NCBI GenBank assembly: GCA_025331565.1
Contig: JAFREQ010000003.1
Coordinates: 12,703,001-12,767,000, forward strand
Direction of reading: 5' to 3'
Source of the DNA: Holacanthus passer
Taxonomy: Eukaryota > Chordata > Actinopteri > Pomacanthidae
Length of the DNA: 64,000 nucleotides
Numbering within the stretch: position 1 is the first letter of the stretch; each line of letters opens with the position of its first letter. A model generated the notes under the pieces. The model saw nothing but the letters and a program-made list of their open reading frames with translations, searched no databases and was not told the origin of the DNA. The translations under genes and the position numbers were made by a program. Below are positions 24,190 through 36,238 of this stretch, one piece after another.

Positions 24190-27100
24190 TCACAGTGAGG
24201 TTTCCTTGGAATCTGACACAAATGGTTTGAAGGTCAAGATCTCTGTGAAGGTGTGACCTAAAGAAAAAAAAGCACAGCAGGACACTGATCAATAAAACTG
24301 CTCATATCGTTCACCTTCCTTCCTCCATTGATCTGTTTTTTTTTTTTTTTTTTGCTTCCTGGCACCATAATCAGTCTGACAGCTCCTCCTTCATCCTTAC
24401 GTTTCCACTGGCTCAGCGGCAGGTCCATGTTGTCCAGCGAGTGGTCGTACGGCTGCGCCTCCGTCTCCTCCTCTGGTTCTCTGTACTCGGTGAAGTAAGG
24501 CAGCGCGAGAGCCTCCGCGGCGTTCACCCTGCTGTCCGGATCCAGCAGTAACATGCGCTCCAGCACAGACACAGCTGAGGAAGGAGTCGGAACAAGAAAT
24601 CCAATCACAGTTTGACTGTCAAACTGAACAGAGATTAAATTGAACAGCTGGTGAAAGCGTCCTACCTTGTGGATTAGTTGTGGAAAACACCTTCTGGAGG
24701 TCTTTCTTTTCCACTTTTGGAAGACTTTTGATGTATCTTTTGGCCTAGGAGAAGAAATTCATACACATGGCAGAAATCATTATAACCAGAATAGAACTGT
24801 GTGAGGTGTGTATGTACATGAACTCAAAGATGCACACACTGATTTTAGCTTCCGAATCCTAAACCAAAATCGGGATCTTTAAGTTCTTGTGTGTATTGCA
24901 TGTTCTGAACTCACGTCCTCAGATTCTAGTTTTGTTATGAATTCTTGAGTCGGTGTTCCTGTGGTCTTCATGATCTGATTCAGCTGATCAAGGTCTGAGG
25001 ATCAGAGGTCAAGGGTCACATAAACACAACAAGAGAAATTCTTCATTGATCCTGCAAAAAAACAAACTACTGTTTTGTAGCTTTATGTCAGATGTCAGAG
25101 GGAAAGGTTCAGTGAAGTAGAAGGATACGGTCGCTCCCTTTAAAAAGAGGTTTTCCTTGCAGCATCTCTGCCATGATGCAGCCCACAGACCAAATGTCCA
25201 CTGAGGAAGAAGCAGAAAACAAAACAATTCAGGCTTTCTGTTGCCATCTAAAGGAACTTACAGTAACAGGACCACCTACATCCGAGGTAAGGTGTTAAGA
25301 TATCACCACCTAGTGTATAATACCTATTACCATTTGACTCCATTGAGGAGGTTTTTATCACCACATCCTACCACTTTGACACCAAATCAGCTCAACTGTG
25401 TCGAAAAGAATGTGTTTCTGTGGCCATTTATAGTCATGAACTGTATTTTACTCGTGTATTTACAATGAGGCTGTAGTGGAGTTTTCACAGTCTTACAGAG
25501 AAATCTGCCATAGAAGAGGAATAAATACTAACATCTCCACTGATTGTCTCAATAGACCAGAATGTGCTGCAACCACATGATGTGCAAGACACGTTTAGAG
25601 AAAGTAGAAAACCGGAGGTTGTAAAGTCAGATGGAGTAAATCACGAGATGAGGGCAAGTGACTCTACTAAAGCAACTAATTCATGCTACATCATAAAATA
25701 ACATGAGGGTTCGGCGCTAATGGGGAGCAGTGACACGGAGATGAATGACGGCTCTTTTCTCGTAATTAGTTCTTCATTACCCGTCTGAGTGTAGTGCATC
25801 CAGTTCAGGATGACCTCTGGCGCCCTGTACCAGCGAGTCACCACGTACCCCGTCATCTCACTGTCTGCCTGCCTCGCCAAGCCGAAGTCCAGGATCTGAC
25901 AGAACACAAAGGGAACACAGTTAGACACAGAAAAATGTACGTCTTACTCACACTGCGAATAAGACTCTAAGGTACCAGCTTCAAAATGTAGAACTGGCGG
26001 TGAAATTCTGGGCAATGCAGTTTTACATTTTCACTCTATAAATGAAATGCGCTGAAATGAAGACACGCGATGGTGTTTGTCATCTGTACCTTGAGCTCAC
26101 AGTCTTGGTTGACGGCGAGATTTCCTGGTTTGAGATCCTGCAAATATATGAGATACAAAAAAGACAGATAATAATTATGAAGCAAGAGGAAAAACGGTGA
26201 GGGTATAAGTTTGTACAGGAAACACAAACTCACTTTAGAGTTAGATAACAGTGTGTGAACACACTCTTTATCTCACACATAGATGGTGGAAACATAAACA
26301 CAGTATGTAAGAGCAACTCACCCTGTGAATTATACCAGCAGAATGAATGTACTGTAATAAAAGAATATAACAAAGATTGAAACAACAGAACAATAAAGTA
26401 GTGTAGTAATAAATTGTCAATCATCAACAGTCATCAACAATCATCATACAGTTCAACAATCATAGCCAATCAAAATACAGTTGTCCACCTTAAGCCCTTT
26501 GAGCATCTGATAAACTAAATACTGAATCTTCTCTTCCGACAGCCTCTGCATCTTCATCACCTTCCCCAGATCTGACCCCATGAACGGCATCACCAGGTAA
26601 CTGGAGGAAGGAGGAAACATTATGAGCAGGATATAACTGGATGTGGCTTTGAAATAATTGTCCTGTCCGGTATAAAGTGAACTTACAAGTCATGGAATAT
26701 GTCCAGAGAGAGATCAGCAGTAAACACATCTAACAGGCCAATCACCTGCAGACAGACATGTATAATATATCACAGAGGCGCTAATCATTGGTGCATTTTT
26801 AACAAAGAAATGCTGCATGTTCTAACGTCATGTTTATGTCGTGTGTCTCACATTTTCATGTTTCATGTGTTTGAGAAGCCTCAGCTCCCTGTAGGCCCGC
26901 TTGGCGAAGAGCTCCGACTGGAAAGGTCTGCACAGCTTCTTGATGGCCACTTTGGTTCCTGTTCTGTCCACGGCTGAACTGAGGGCAAGAATGTACCAGA
27001 AGCTGTGATATGACAACTTCCAAAGAACATCAGCTGATATGTAGCACAGCCAGAAGGAGGAATAGTAAAAATAATCATCTAAAATAGGAGTAATAGAGGA

Positions 27101-28785
27101 TCTCTGCCATCTGACTGTAGGTTTACCAGGAATCTTATCTGGAATCTTCATAAGCCCAAACCTGTGTCCACACACACACATAAATTTGTGCATCTATGCT
27201 TGTTAGGACATTGCACTGACTTCCATTCATTATGGACAGTCTAATCCCAACAGAAACCCTAAACAGGACCTGAGAAATGAAGTCTTGCTGCATCAGGACC
27301 AGGTTTTGGTCAACATGAGGACCTGCGCTGGTGTTACAAAGTAATGTGTTAGAGTACTCGGATTACTTTTTTTGGTGGAAAAAGTAAACATAAGCAATCC
27401 ATTACTATTAACATTTTACCACAGGTCCTTGTTCTTTTTGTTGCCACAAAGAAACAAAAAAGCAAATCCCTGCACATTCACATTGTTTCTGATTCTCTCC
27501 TACTTCAAATGTGAAGAAAGACCAGAAACTTTTTCCCACTGCACCTAATAAAATTACATGCCATATGAAGTTGTGGGCTGTACACATTGAGCCCTGAGCT
27601 GCTGTGATTTTATGTTTACTTTTAATCAAACATAATCCTTAATACAAAAGCTGTGAAAATTGCAATTGTAGAAATTGCATCTGTCATTCCAGTTCTTAGC
27701 GTACAGAGTTACAGATTATGAGACTTACAGTGACTGTAGAGTCAGGACATTCAGAGGGAGATGTACAGTCGACCACATGCTCTCATTTCATTTCATTCAG
27801 GTAGCGCAAAAGTAACTAATTACTTTTCTGAGTAGGTAACGCTGTAACGTAACAACTTGCTTTTTAATGACTGTAATGCAGTAAGTTACTTTTGAAAGTA
27901 ACATCACTAACACTGATGAGGCCTACTGGTCATACTAGAATAGGGTCCCAATGAGGCAACACATAGACACTCACATACACACACAGACACACAGAGACAG
28001 ACACACAAACACACACGGAGAGAGAGAGAGACACACACACACACAGACAGACAGAGAGAGAGAGACAGAGACACACATACACACACAGAGAGACACACAG
28101 AGAGAGACACACACACACACACAGAGATACAAAGAAACACACACACACTCTCCCCTCCTCTGTCCAGCAGTGACGGCCTCCTCCATCTCCTGCACAGATG
28201 TTCACAGTTGTTGTTGCTGTGTTGTGAAGCTGCACTGAGTCACAGTTCAGTATCCGCCCACAGAGTTAATCATTGATAACAAAGAGGCCGCGTGCAGCGC
28301 TGAGGCACTGAGGTGTCCGACAGGCTGATCCTCATTGTTCTCACCGGCAAACTTTGCTGAGCGCACCAGCCCAGCCCGAAGCACCGGTGCGCTCCTGCTC
28401 ATCCAGCAATCACTCATCCAACAATCAATCATTCAATAACAAACCATGCAATAAGAAGCAGAGTGATCGGGCTGGCTGTGCTGAAGCCAAGGTGTCTCCA
28501 TCATATGAGGAAGTGCAGCAGCAGCATGTGTTCAGCAGAGCGCACACACTTTGTCTTTTGTTCGCACAGTCTATGGCACCATCTGCTCCCCCTCTGTCCC
28601 CTGCCTTTGTCCCCGAGCCCCACATACACCAGCAGGGCTTCACCCACTCCCACGGGATCCACTTACCACACCGTCCCGTAGGCTCCGGTCCCCACCTGCC
28701 TCAGATCCCGGTACCGCTCCGGGACTTCCCATGAGGTCTTGTTGACTTCTTGGCGGTAGTAGCCGGGTCTGACTCGCTTAGACAT
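24190..28785 (-). CDS. mapk12: Mitogen-activated protein kinase 12 (p38 gamma)
   Basis: Twelve coding exons: 28667-28785, 26852-26978, 26687-26745, 26489-26600, 26322-26351, 26090-26137, 25781-25895, 25129-25200, 24915-24994, 24666-24744, 24401-24574 and 24190-24257. They join in frame into a 360-residue kinase (human ~367). In order it shows the glycine loop GTGAYGTV, VAIKK with the ATP-binding lysine, catalytic HRDLKPGN, DFGLAR, the activation loop TGY that MKK3/6 phosphorylate, and RWYRAPE. The C-terminus is KETSL, the PDZ-binding tail that marks p38 gamma among p38 kinases and docks scaffolds such as syntrophins and DLG1. Exon sizes follow the usual p38 pattern (59, 112, 30, 48, 115, 72, 80, 79, 174); exon 2 is one codon shorter than in human. 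KKLCRPFQ carries Cys where I recall Tyr or Ser in other p38s. Intron 8 has U12-type signals. The a/b paralogue cannot be decided. Confidence 0.96.
24995..25128 (-). other. mapk12: U12-type (minor spliceosome) intron of mapk12
   Basis: Intron 8 begins GTATCCTTC, matching the minor-spliceosome donor consensus RTATCCTTT. It has CCTTGAC at 25014-25008, matching the U12 branch-site core CCTTRAC. The branch adenosine (25009) lies about 14 nt before the terminal AG, inside the narrow window U12 introns require, and no pyrimidine tract follows it. The flanking codons join perfectly (GAC C|AC CTT). Confidence 0.85.
27323..27915. mobile_element. hAT-like non-autonomous DNA transposon (MITE)
   Basis: The right end, read inward on the minus strand, starts CAGTGTTAGTGATGTTACTT; the left end starts CTGCGCTGGTGTTACAAAGT, an imperfect inverted match. 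The flanks carry ATGAGGAC (27315-27322) and ATGAGGCC (27916-27923), an 8-bp target duplication with one mismatch, which is the hAT size. The interior is rich in AGTAACT/GTTACTT phrases and has no transposase. Confidence 0.65.
27960..28147. repeat. CA/GA-rich simple-sequence block
   Basis: Mixed ACAC, AGAG and ACAGACAC units over about 190 bp. Overlapping open frames in all frames are artefacts of the repeat. Confidence 0.9.
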
Positions 28786-30067
28786 GCTTTTTAGTAAAAC
28801 AAAAATCACACTAGAAGTGTAGGAGAGGCTCTCGTTTGGGTGGATTTGTCTCCTCCGTGGCTACACACCCATCGCGTCCCGGATCCCACCTATGCGCTCA
28901 GGCTCGCTCAGTGCGCAGCTCCGCGCGTCAGGGCGCACCCTGAGGTCACCAAACCACTCCCGAGCCCTGCCGGAGGCCTGCGATTAAAGGTGAACACAGA
29001 GCGGAATGTGACGAGAGACTGGACTGACAGGCATGAATGTGAATTGTGGCGATAGGTGAGCGCGATCGGGAGCCTGAGAGTCTGCAGAGTGTGGTCTGGT
29101 TGGACGCAGATCCTCAGGGGCTGTGCGCAGGAGAGGGGAGAGAAAATGTTTGAGACTTGCTGGGACATGAAGAGAAATGAAGGTGTAGAGACAAATAATA
29201 ATGGTTCATGCGTCCAGGAAACAAAACAAGGAAATCTAGTACACTGAATAAACTGGCAAAAGTGGACTCCAGGTCTATATAAGATTTATATAAATAGGAA
29301 AAGTTTAAAGATGAGGCTTTATCAGAATGGGAAAATGTAATAATGACATGTTATGCAACTCAAAAGGTGGAGTTATGACTGTTATGGTAGGTATGCATCT
29401 GGCACAAAAGAAGGACACAACAACATGCACTGACTGCTCAGTTTATTATGATATATTAAAGCTAAAAAAAGAAGAAGAGCTCAGCCATATATTTCATTTT
29501 TATTAGGGAAAAATAAAACTCTGAAACATAATCTCATTTCTTTTTTTGTGTGTGGAGGTCCAACTTTAAAGGCTTAAACGTAACAAATCTGAATTCATTT
29601 CACAGAGCCACTTGTGATCAGTGCTGAGGTGACACAGTTCAAAATCATGACTAGTTAGTGGAGATTTTTCCCTTTCTATAAGACTCGTGTCTGGTAGCAT
29701 CACATCTGTGGCACAATTTCCAGTTAAGTTCCACTAAGAAGTTTGAACAGTCCTGACTAAAACAGCCAAATAAAACTTCCCCTTTGCTCGACTTCAGACT
29801 CCACTGTAGTTTTGTTATGTCTCATGAGCATGTGAGAGAACAAAAAAACAAAACAAAAGGTAAATTATGTTTGTGGCTATAAAGTGGTGCTATGATCGTG
29901 ACTAAAGGCAATGTTTTCTATTATAGGAGAAGATATTGTGCGTGTTTATCTACTGCGGCTGCTTGAATCAAGTTTCACTTTTGCCCACATACATCATCTC
30001 TCCCTCGCTCACACGCGCGCACACACACATACATATCATTTGGTATATGTTGAGGTGACACCCACAG
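28786..30067 (-). other. selenoo 3' UTR end and mapk12 promoter interval
   Basis: Below the SECIS the minus strand carries two AATAAA signals (29447-29442 and 29504-29499), which probably end the selenoo mRNA. From about 29100 down to 28786 the sequence is more GC-rich and should include the mapk12 promoter and 5' UTR. No coding exon was seen. Confidence 0.6.
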
Positions 30068-30120
30068 TTTGTCAGAGTCAGACAGGCCGGTGTAGGACTT
30101 GCAGTCTGACTCGTCATTAA
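30068..30120 (-). promoter_or_regulatory. selenoo: SECIS element in the selenoo 3' UTR
   Basis: On the minus strand, ATGA (30117-30114) is followed 13 nt later by the apical AA (30100-30099), and the element closes with TGAC (30074-30071). Between them GAGTCAGAC (30112-30104) pairs perfectly with GTCTGACTC (30083-30075) as a 9-bp helix II; flanking CAG/CTG gives a short helix I. The hairpin lies about 420 nt downstream of the UGA codon, where SBP2 binding redirects UGA to Sec. The apical AA is the common SECIS form; I recall CC variants in mammalian SelO and SelM. Confidence 0.9.
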
Positions 30121-30533
30121 TAGCTGACACCAAGCAGACAGGGATGTACAGGCTGGAAAGTCTTTCTCTAAAAGCCTCTGGATGCATTTTTCTACCATCT
30201 TTGATTAGAAGTCAGATGGCCTTAACAGATCTTTTTTTTTTCTGCTTGCATCTGTCATTCAGGAGCATGAACAAATATTCCACCTTAAAAATGCTTCCAT
30301 GGATTTACAGGTTGTAAAAAGCCTCCAGCAGATGCAACAGTATCATATTATAATTCTATGTATTTGTGCACTCCCTCCCTGTCTGCCTTGATCCACCTAG
30401 GTTGCCTGTGTGGTGTCGCACCTCACGCTAACTTCCCTGACGCTGCCTGCCAAAGTGATGGAGAGTTGTATGTAAAAGGTGAGACCCAATAAACTCCCTT
30501 ATTACTTTGGCCGGGAAACAATCAAGGAAGTGA

Positions 30534-33500
30534 TTACGAAGATCATGTGACACAGATTTCATTGGCCCAGGCTGGCGGCTTGCTGTCGTAAGGAACAGGA
30601 TTTCTGGCTGTAGATGAAGATGCCGCCTCCTGCTGCTGCTCCTCTCCTTCCTCTCTCTCCTCTCGTTCGGCGGCCTCGCCTCCGCCCACCCACGCAGGGA
30701 GCTCCAGACCTGGCTGTGAAGAGAAAGGCTTCTCCAGAACCTTCAGGACCCGCTGGACCTGCAGCAAGAGAGGAAGCGAGAGCAGGTGAAAAAAGAAACA
30801 CTGAAGCTGAAGAGAGTAAAAAGGAAGTATTTCATTATAGCAAAAAGGAAGTATGTCATTGTAATCTTTATCCCGCTGCTCAGGAATCCCTTTTTCTATT
30901 AACATTTCAATTATTTTTCTGTCTCAGAAGCACAACAGTCTCAGGGTGCATCCTGTACTTTTGCTACATTAACACCTCACATCCACACTACTGCAACGTT
31001 TTACAGCTGACATTTTTGGAAACCCTGTTTTAGTTTGAAAACTCTGAGACTGTGTCGAGTCTGGACAGTGCAAAAAGAGAGTTTCGGACCCAGGTTCACT
31101 TCCTGATTTGGTCTTATCACTCACATTTCCTTCCCTGATTCATCATGCCTGTTATATGACCCTTTTCCAGAAGAAATCAAACAACATCTGCCTTAATATA
31201 TCTGAGCCTTGACTACCAGCAGGTAATTCAACAGCTGCTGTGCAATTAAATTCTGCATTTTATCATGTTAATTGTACCTACATGTGAATGGTCATGTGAT
31301 GTGCGTTTTCATGCTTGAGTCTGGATGGACGTTATTTTAATTTAAAATTTTAAACGTATTAGTGTCGATGTAGCCTAAACTTAGAGAAGGATGTGTTAAA
31401 TTGACAATCAACTCAAGTATAACGTTTTCAAATTAAATGACAAGAGCATCACAGCGGATCTGACCCCGACCTCAGAGAAGTCTCCATTCTCAGCAGCCTC
31501 GATTGCATTCTGGGCAATGTAGTTCCTGAGTATGACGCGGGGGTTGGTGCTGTCCATCACCCTGACCCGCTCCTCCTGCACGGCCTGTGCATCGCTCTGG
31601 CCTTCCACCTCCAGGGCCAGACGCTTCCTGTAGCAGAGATATCATAAAGCACTCAGACGGAGGTTTACAGTAACAGAGCTGTGACTCAGACTCGAACACT
31701 CAAACACTGCTCCCTTTTATCAGTCACACTTCCCCCCATCACCATCCACCCAAAAAGTCTCTTATCCGGTCTATGCAGTTCCTCCACCCTCTGCTCTTGT
31801 TTCACATGCCAGCTGTGTTGCTTTTATACATACACATTCATTTATTCCCCCTCCCAAGTCTCACCTATAGCGCGTGATCCAGCGGCTCCACTCCTCAGCC
31901 TGTTTGGTTTTCAGCTCTTCCGGGCTGGTCTCCATCAAGTCTTTCAGTTTGCTGAGTCTGTCTAACTGCCTGGCAATCGAGGCCCTGTCTGAGATCATGT
32001 GGAACAGCGTCGGGTTGCTCTGAGCCATCGAGAGCAGCATCGCCAGCTCGCTGTCAACAGCAGGCAGAGATGGCAGCGGTTATTGGCATGTTGGTGAAAG
32101 AGGAGGACCAGTGCTGCCAGTCCAGGTTTTAACTGCTGTTAGATTCTTTATGAGGTAACAGGATGAACAGAACAAAGATGTGATTATCTTTATGATGTGT
32201 ACTATTCCTCATTTACAGGCACACAATAAAGATGAGGTGAGGCAGGAAATCAGATGACGTGCTGTTTAAATGTTAGTTACTCCGATTACTACACCTGGTT
32301 TAGTCAGTGATCACAAGTTCCCCTCGATGGCTTTATTAGCAGCCTTTCACCCAGTATACACAACACATAATGACAGGTATTTTCTCCAGCATTGTTTCAT
32401 TTGAAATGTCATAACCACTGCAGTTTCTGTGATGTTTGACTGTAGCACATTAAAGATTTGGAGCACACAGAGGTTACAGGCAGTTACTCCCAAAAAGAAA
32501 AACAGCTTTAGTTTGGTTGAGCATCAGTAGGATTGAAGCCACCTACTAAAATGTTTCTATTAACAATAGATCTATTGACCTAAATCGAAGAGGAGTTGCT
32601 TGTTGGGACAAACCCACACAGTATTACAACTCTGAAGCTCAGCTTTTTAGCATCTTTCAGCTCATTTGATTGTTTTTGTTTCTTTCACTTCTCTCTACAA
32701 TCCCATTTCCTCTTTCAAGTGGCATCAGACTAATATTGTCAGCTAAAAATCTCAGGTAAACCACTGTATGCTACCTGCCCAGCAGCAAACAGGAGACAGA
32801 CGCAGTTAGAGAGTAGCTGGAGAACATAGTGGAGCATTTAGCAGCTAAAGAGTCAGATATGTGGCCCAGGAGACAATAGACACCCAAACAGAGGTAACTC
32901 TGTTTGGTTCAATAATTACATTCACGTATCCATGAACACAACTCCAAACGAATACTCATGCTCCTCCATGTCAGCTGAATGTGGAATTGGGCAACACTTT
33001 CTCCATAATAACTTTAAACTGGGAGGTCAGTGTTACAGCTTTTCTCACTGCCCACAAGTGACAAAAAAATCTGCTACTTTTGCTTTATGACGCCTCAAAC
33101 TGATGCACTGAAATACAGCTATTCCTTTTACGCCTGTTTCCAATACAAAATTACTCTCCCCATTTAAGTGTTAAACAAGACCGACAGCATAAAGACCCTC
33201 GAGTAGGACGCAGAAGCTGCAACATACATCAGAACAAACAATACATCAGCACACAAAAGTTTGGACATCAGCACACACACGCTAAAAGGAATTATGTCAC
33301 GGCATCTTACTGTACGTCGCCAAAAAGAGTATGACTCATTTTCTGTGAACAATAAATATTCACAGTAAAGGCCCTCGTTTTCAAGATACAGTATTCAGTC
33401 GTTGACCCAGACCGCGTGGCCAAAGAGAAATAAGAGGGGTCGCTTCACTGAATATCAATGATGGGAATCATCAAACCATGAGCCTACTACATTTCACTGT

Positions 33501-36238
33501 AATCAGGCTTGTAGTTGATTCTCAGGACTTAAGCAATGATCATGTAGCATCTCTAGCAGGACAAAAACCTTTAAGAGACTTGGCTATGGCAAAACATGTC
33601 CAGATAATTAGGTATCTCTAGCAGCATTTACCCTTTTATTCTAATCCCTCACACTGAAAAAACTACATTGGGTTTGATTTACATTTCATCTGTGTGATGG
33701 TATGAATCAGTGTTTTTATACAGTAAGTTTGGCTGGCTTACCGTGGATCCATAGTGGGTTTGTTGGCAGCCTTGAGCTCCTCTAAGGAAGCACACTGCTC
33801 CAGTAGGAGGTCTGTGGCTTTCTTGACCAGCTCCTCTTCTCCCTCACTTTGTCCTTCGATGGGACAGGAGATCTGACTCAAGTTGCGGAAGGTGTTGGTG
33901 AAGTCAGCACCTGCAGGACGGGGACAGAAAAGAGTTTGTGTGATAAGTCTTGTTGCACCAGTGATTGTTCAAACATCTTTTTTGTGCAGTACTATATGTA
34001 TAAATTATATGCAGTGTCAGACCCCCAGTCCCACCCCACCTGTGTTGTGCATGGTCCGCAGTAGCTCGGTGATTAGGATCTCGTCCTCAGGCTCGTCCTT
34101 CTTCAATAAGCCCAGCTTCTGCCTCATGTTCTTCAGGTAGAAGCCGTTATACAGATCCATGTACTCGTCCATGACGGCCTCAGCCCGGTCTGGTGGCAGC
34201 TCTGGGTCAAGAGCCTCTGCCAGCTTCACCAGGTTCCACCTGCAGATGGCTGGCTGGGCCTGGTAGGAGTATCGCCCCGAGTTGTCAGAGGCGTTGCATA
34301 TAAAATCTGGATCAAACCTGAGAGGGAGAAGGAAAGTTGTTGTCTATAGTCTGATGAGCAATGGAGACTTCTACCACAACTTGTGCATTATGATTACAGT
34401 TTCTGCTACAGCAAAATAAGAAGGCTCTTCTGTTGTGTCTGACCTGTCCATAAAGCCATATGGACCATAGTCCAGCGTGAGTCCCAGGATGCTCATGTTG
34501 TCTGTGTTGAGAACTCCATGGCAGAAACCGACACACTGCCACTGAGCCACGAGCCGAGCTGTACGGAGCATCACCTACAGACAGGGAGGAGACAGAAACA
34601 TTACAGTGATGCACTGTATTTAGAATAATATCTGAATCCTCTGAGCAAATGGATGATGCTTACTTATTACATAAGGAAAATGACAAAAGTCTGTATCCAG
34701 AGTTCAATGCCTTGTTAACATCTTAATCTCATATTAAGCAGAGGGCACAGTGACTCAGCAAATGCAGCCACTGAACCATCAGCTTAACAGGATAAGCGGA
34801 TCCAAATGTTCTTGGCTTCAAATTCGGCTACTTGCTCAGGTGCCATGTCACCGGCTGAGATTTGCGTGTTGACGAGTGGAAGCAGAGTGTCACTCATGTG
34901 CTCTGACCTCTCTGAAGAAAGCCACGTTCCTCTCCACCCTGTCTGGGTAATTCTGCTGGATCTTGGGGTAAAACATCTCAATGACATAATCCATCATCTG
35001 ACCTCGGATCTCGTCTTGTCCGTAGCTGGGACCCCGACGGCCCGTGTGCTCATCAGTCGGTTTGAAGATCTCGAAGGATCCGAACCTGCTCAGAAGGCGC
35101 ATGACTAAGACAAACAACTCTTGTGCATACATCAGGAGAAGCTGAGGCATTCCTGTTAGATGAAGGTGGGTGCTCACCTGAGGAAGGTGGGAGCAATACG
35201 GAGGACCACGGAGCATCTCTCGTGGCGAGGGTGCCCGCTGTAGTAGACATCTCGTACGACCCTGCTGTCAGAGGTCACGATGGAGCCGGCCCTGGTGGTG
35301 GGAACGCCCAGGAAGAACATCACCTCGCTGCACAGGAACTCTCTTATGCTGGAGCGCAGGACCTTACGGCCATCAGCTTGTCTGTGGGGGACAGAATAAA
35401 GGAGATCACACAGGGGTTATATGTTGGACAAACCACATCCATCTCTTGATGACTCTTTAACCACATCTGCTCCTTTAGATCTGAAAAGCTTTAAAAGGAG
35501 AAAGTGTACAATGTAAATAAAACTGAACTGAGAAATTTAGAATAAAGTCTTTTTCCTTGGATTTCACCTCATAAGAAGAGTTTTAAAATGTTTGAATACA
35601 AACCGGTGAGTCTCTTAAATAAAAGCAAATAATCTTGATAACACTAAAGATACACATACATGCACACAAAAACATGCCCTGTACCTGGAATAAGGAGTGA
35701 GCCCGGCTCCTTTCACCTGAATCTCCCAGCGGCCGCTCGGGTTCTCCTGCAGCAGCTCTGGATCTTGCCCGGGAGGCACCTTCACCTCCCCGAGATAACA
35801 GGCCGCCCCGTCGCCCAGCTGCCCGGCGAACTGGCCGAACTGGTGGCCGCAGTAGCAGTGAGCAGCGGGTTCGGATCCGGGCATGACTCTGGTCCCGCTC
35901 AGATACTCCGGTCCCAGCGGATCGTCGAGGACCTCCTCCCCGCTGAGCCCCAGCAGAGCCAGGGCTTCATGAGACACTGCCACGAAGCGGGGCTTGGTCA
36001 GCGGCTGCGGCTTCACCCGGGAGAAACACGCTCCCTTCACCTGCCGGACCCCCGGCTCCTCGGACCCGTCCAGCGGCAGCTTCTTCAGGGCGACGTTGTC
36101 GAAGTCGAGCCGCTCCAGTGGAGATCGACTCATCGCCAGACCCATGCCGTCCATCCCGAGCGAAGCGAGGCGTCTGATCGCGGATACACCGGGGAGAAAG
36201 ATGCGTGACGGTCCCAGCCGTGGCCCTAAATAAGCCAT
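30534..36238 (-). CDS. selenoo: Selenoprotein O, protein AMPylase of mitochondria, UGA decoded as selenocysteine
   Basis: Nine coding exons: 35685-36238, 35178-35381, 34908-35085, 34444-34574, 34040-34317, 33742-33910, 31865-32050, 31471-31627 and 30534-30758. They join in frame to 693 residues (human ~669). SelO is a kinase-fold enzyme that transfers AMP to proteins. LNTDNMSILGLTLDYGPYGF holds the catalytic Asp (TDN) and the metal-binding Asn and Asp. CGHQFGQFAGQLGDGAACYL and VKGAGLTPYSR are family signatures. The Arg-rich, acid-poor N-terminus (MAYLGPRLGPSRIF) fits a mitochondrial presequence. The end reads CVT-UGA-Ser-Ser-UAA; UGA at 30545-30543 is the conserved third-from-last selenocysteine, backed by a downstream SECIS. 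A Glu/Gln-rich insert (EREEREEGEEQQQEAASSS) precedes the tail. The exon 8 donor GAG|GTCGGG is weak. A conventional gene caller would cut the last three residues. Confidence 0.96.
32051..33741 (-). other. selenoo intron 6, about 1.7 kb, no features recognised
   Basis: AT-rich sequence between exons 6 and 7 of selenoo. I saw no exon, RNA gene or clear repeat in it. Confidence 0.6.

Larger units (their letters stand above)
26979..28666 (-). other. mapk12 intron 1, filled largely by repeats
   Basis: This 1.7-kb intron contains a CA-flanked dispersed repeat (about 27166-27322), a MITE-like element inserted into it (27323-27915) and a CA/GA-rich simple-sequence block (27960-28147). The rest, 28150-28660, is unique-looking and has no exon. 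Confidence 0.7.

Noticed and set aside
27907..28238. Several overlapping frames rich in Cys/Val/Leu/Ser or Thr/His
   Set aside because: All frames of a CA/GA simple-sequence block stay open; none is a gene.
35660..36233. Plus-strand frame of 182 codons
   Set aside because: Antisense of selenoo exon 1, which has clear family motifs on the minus strand.
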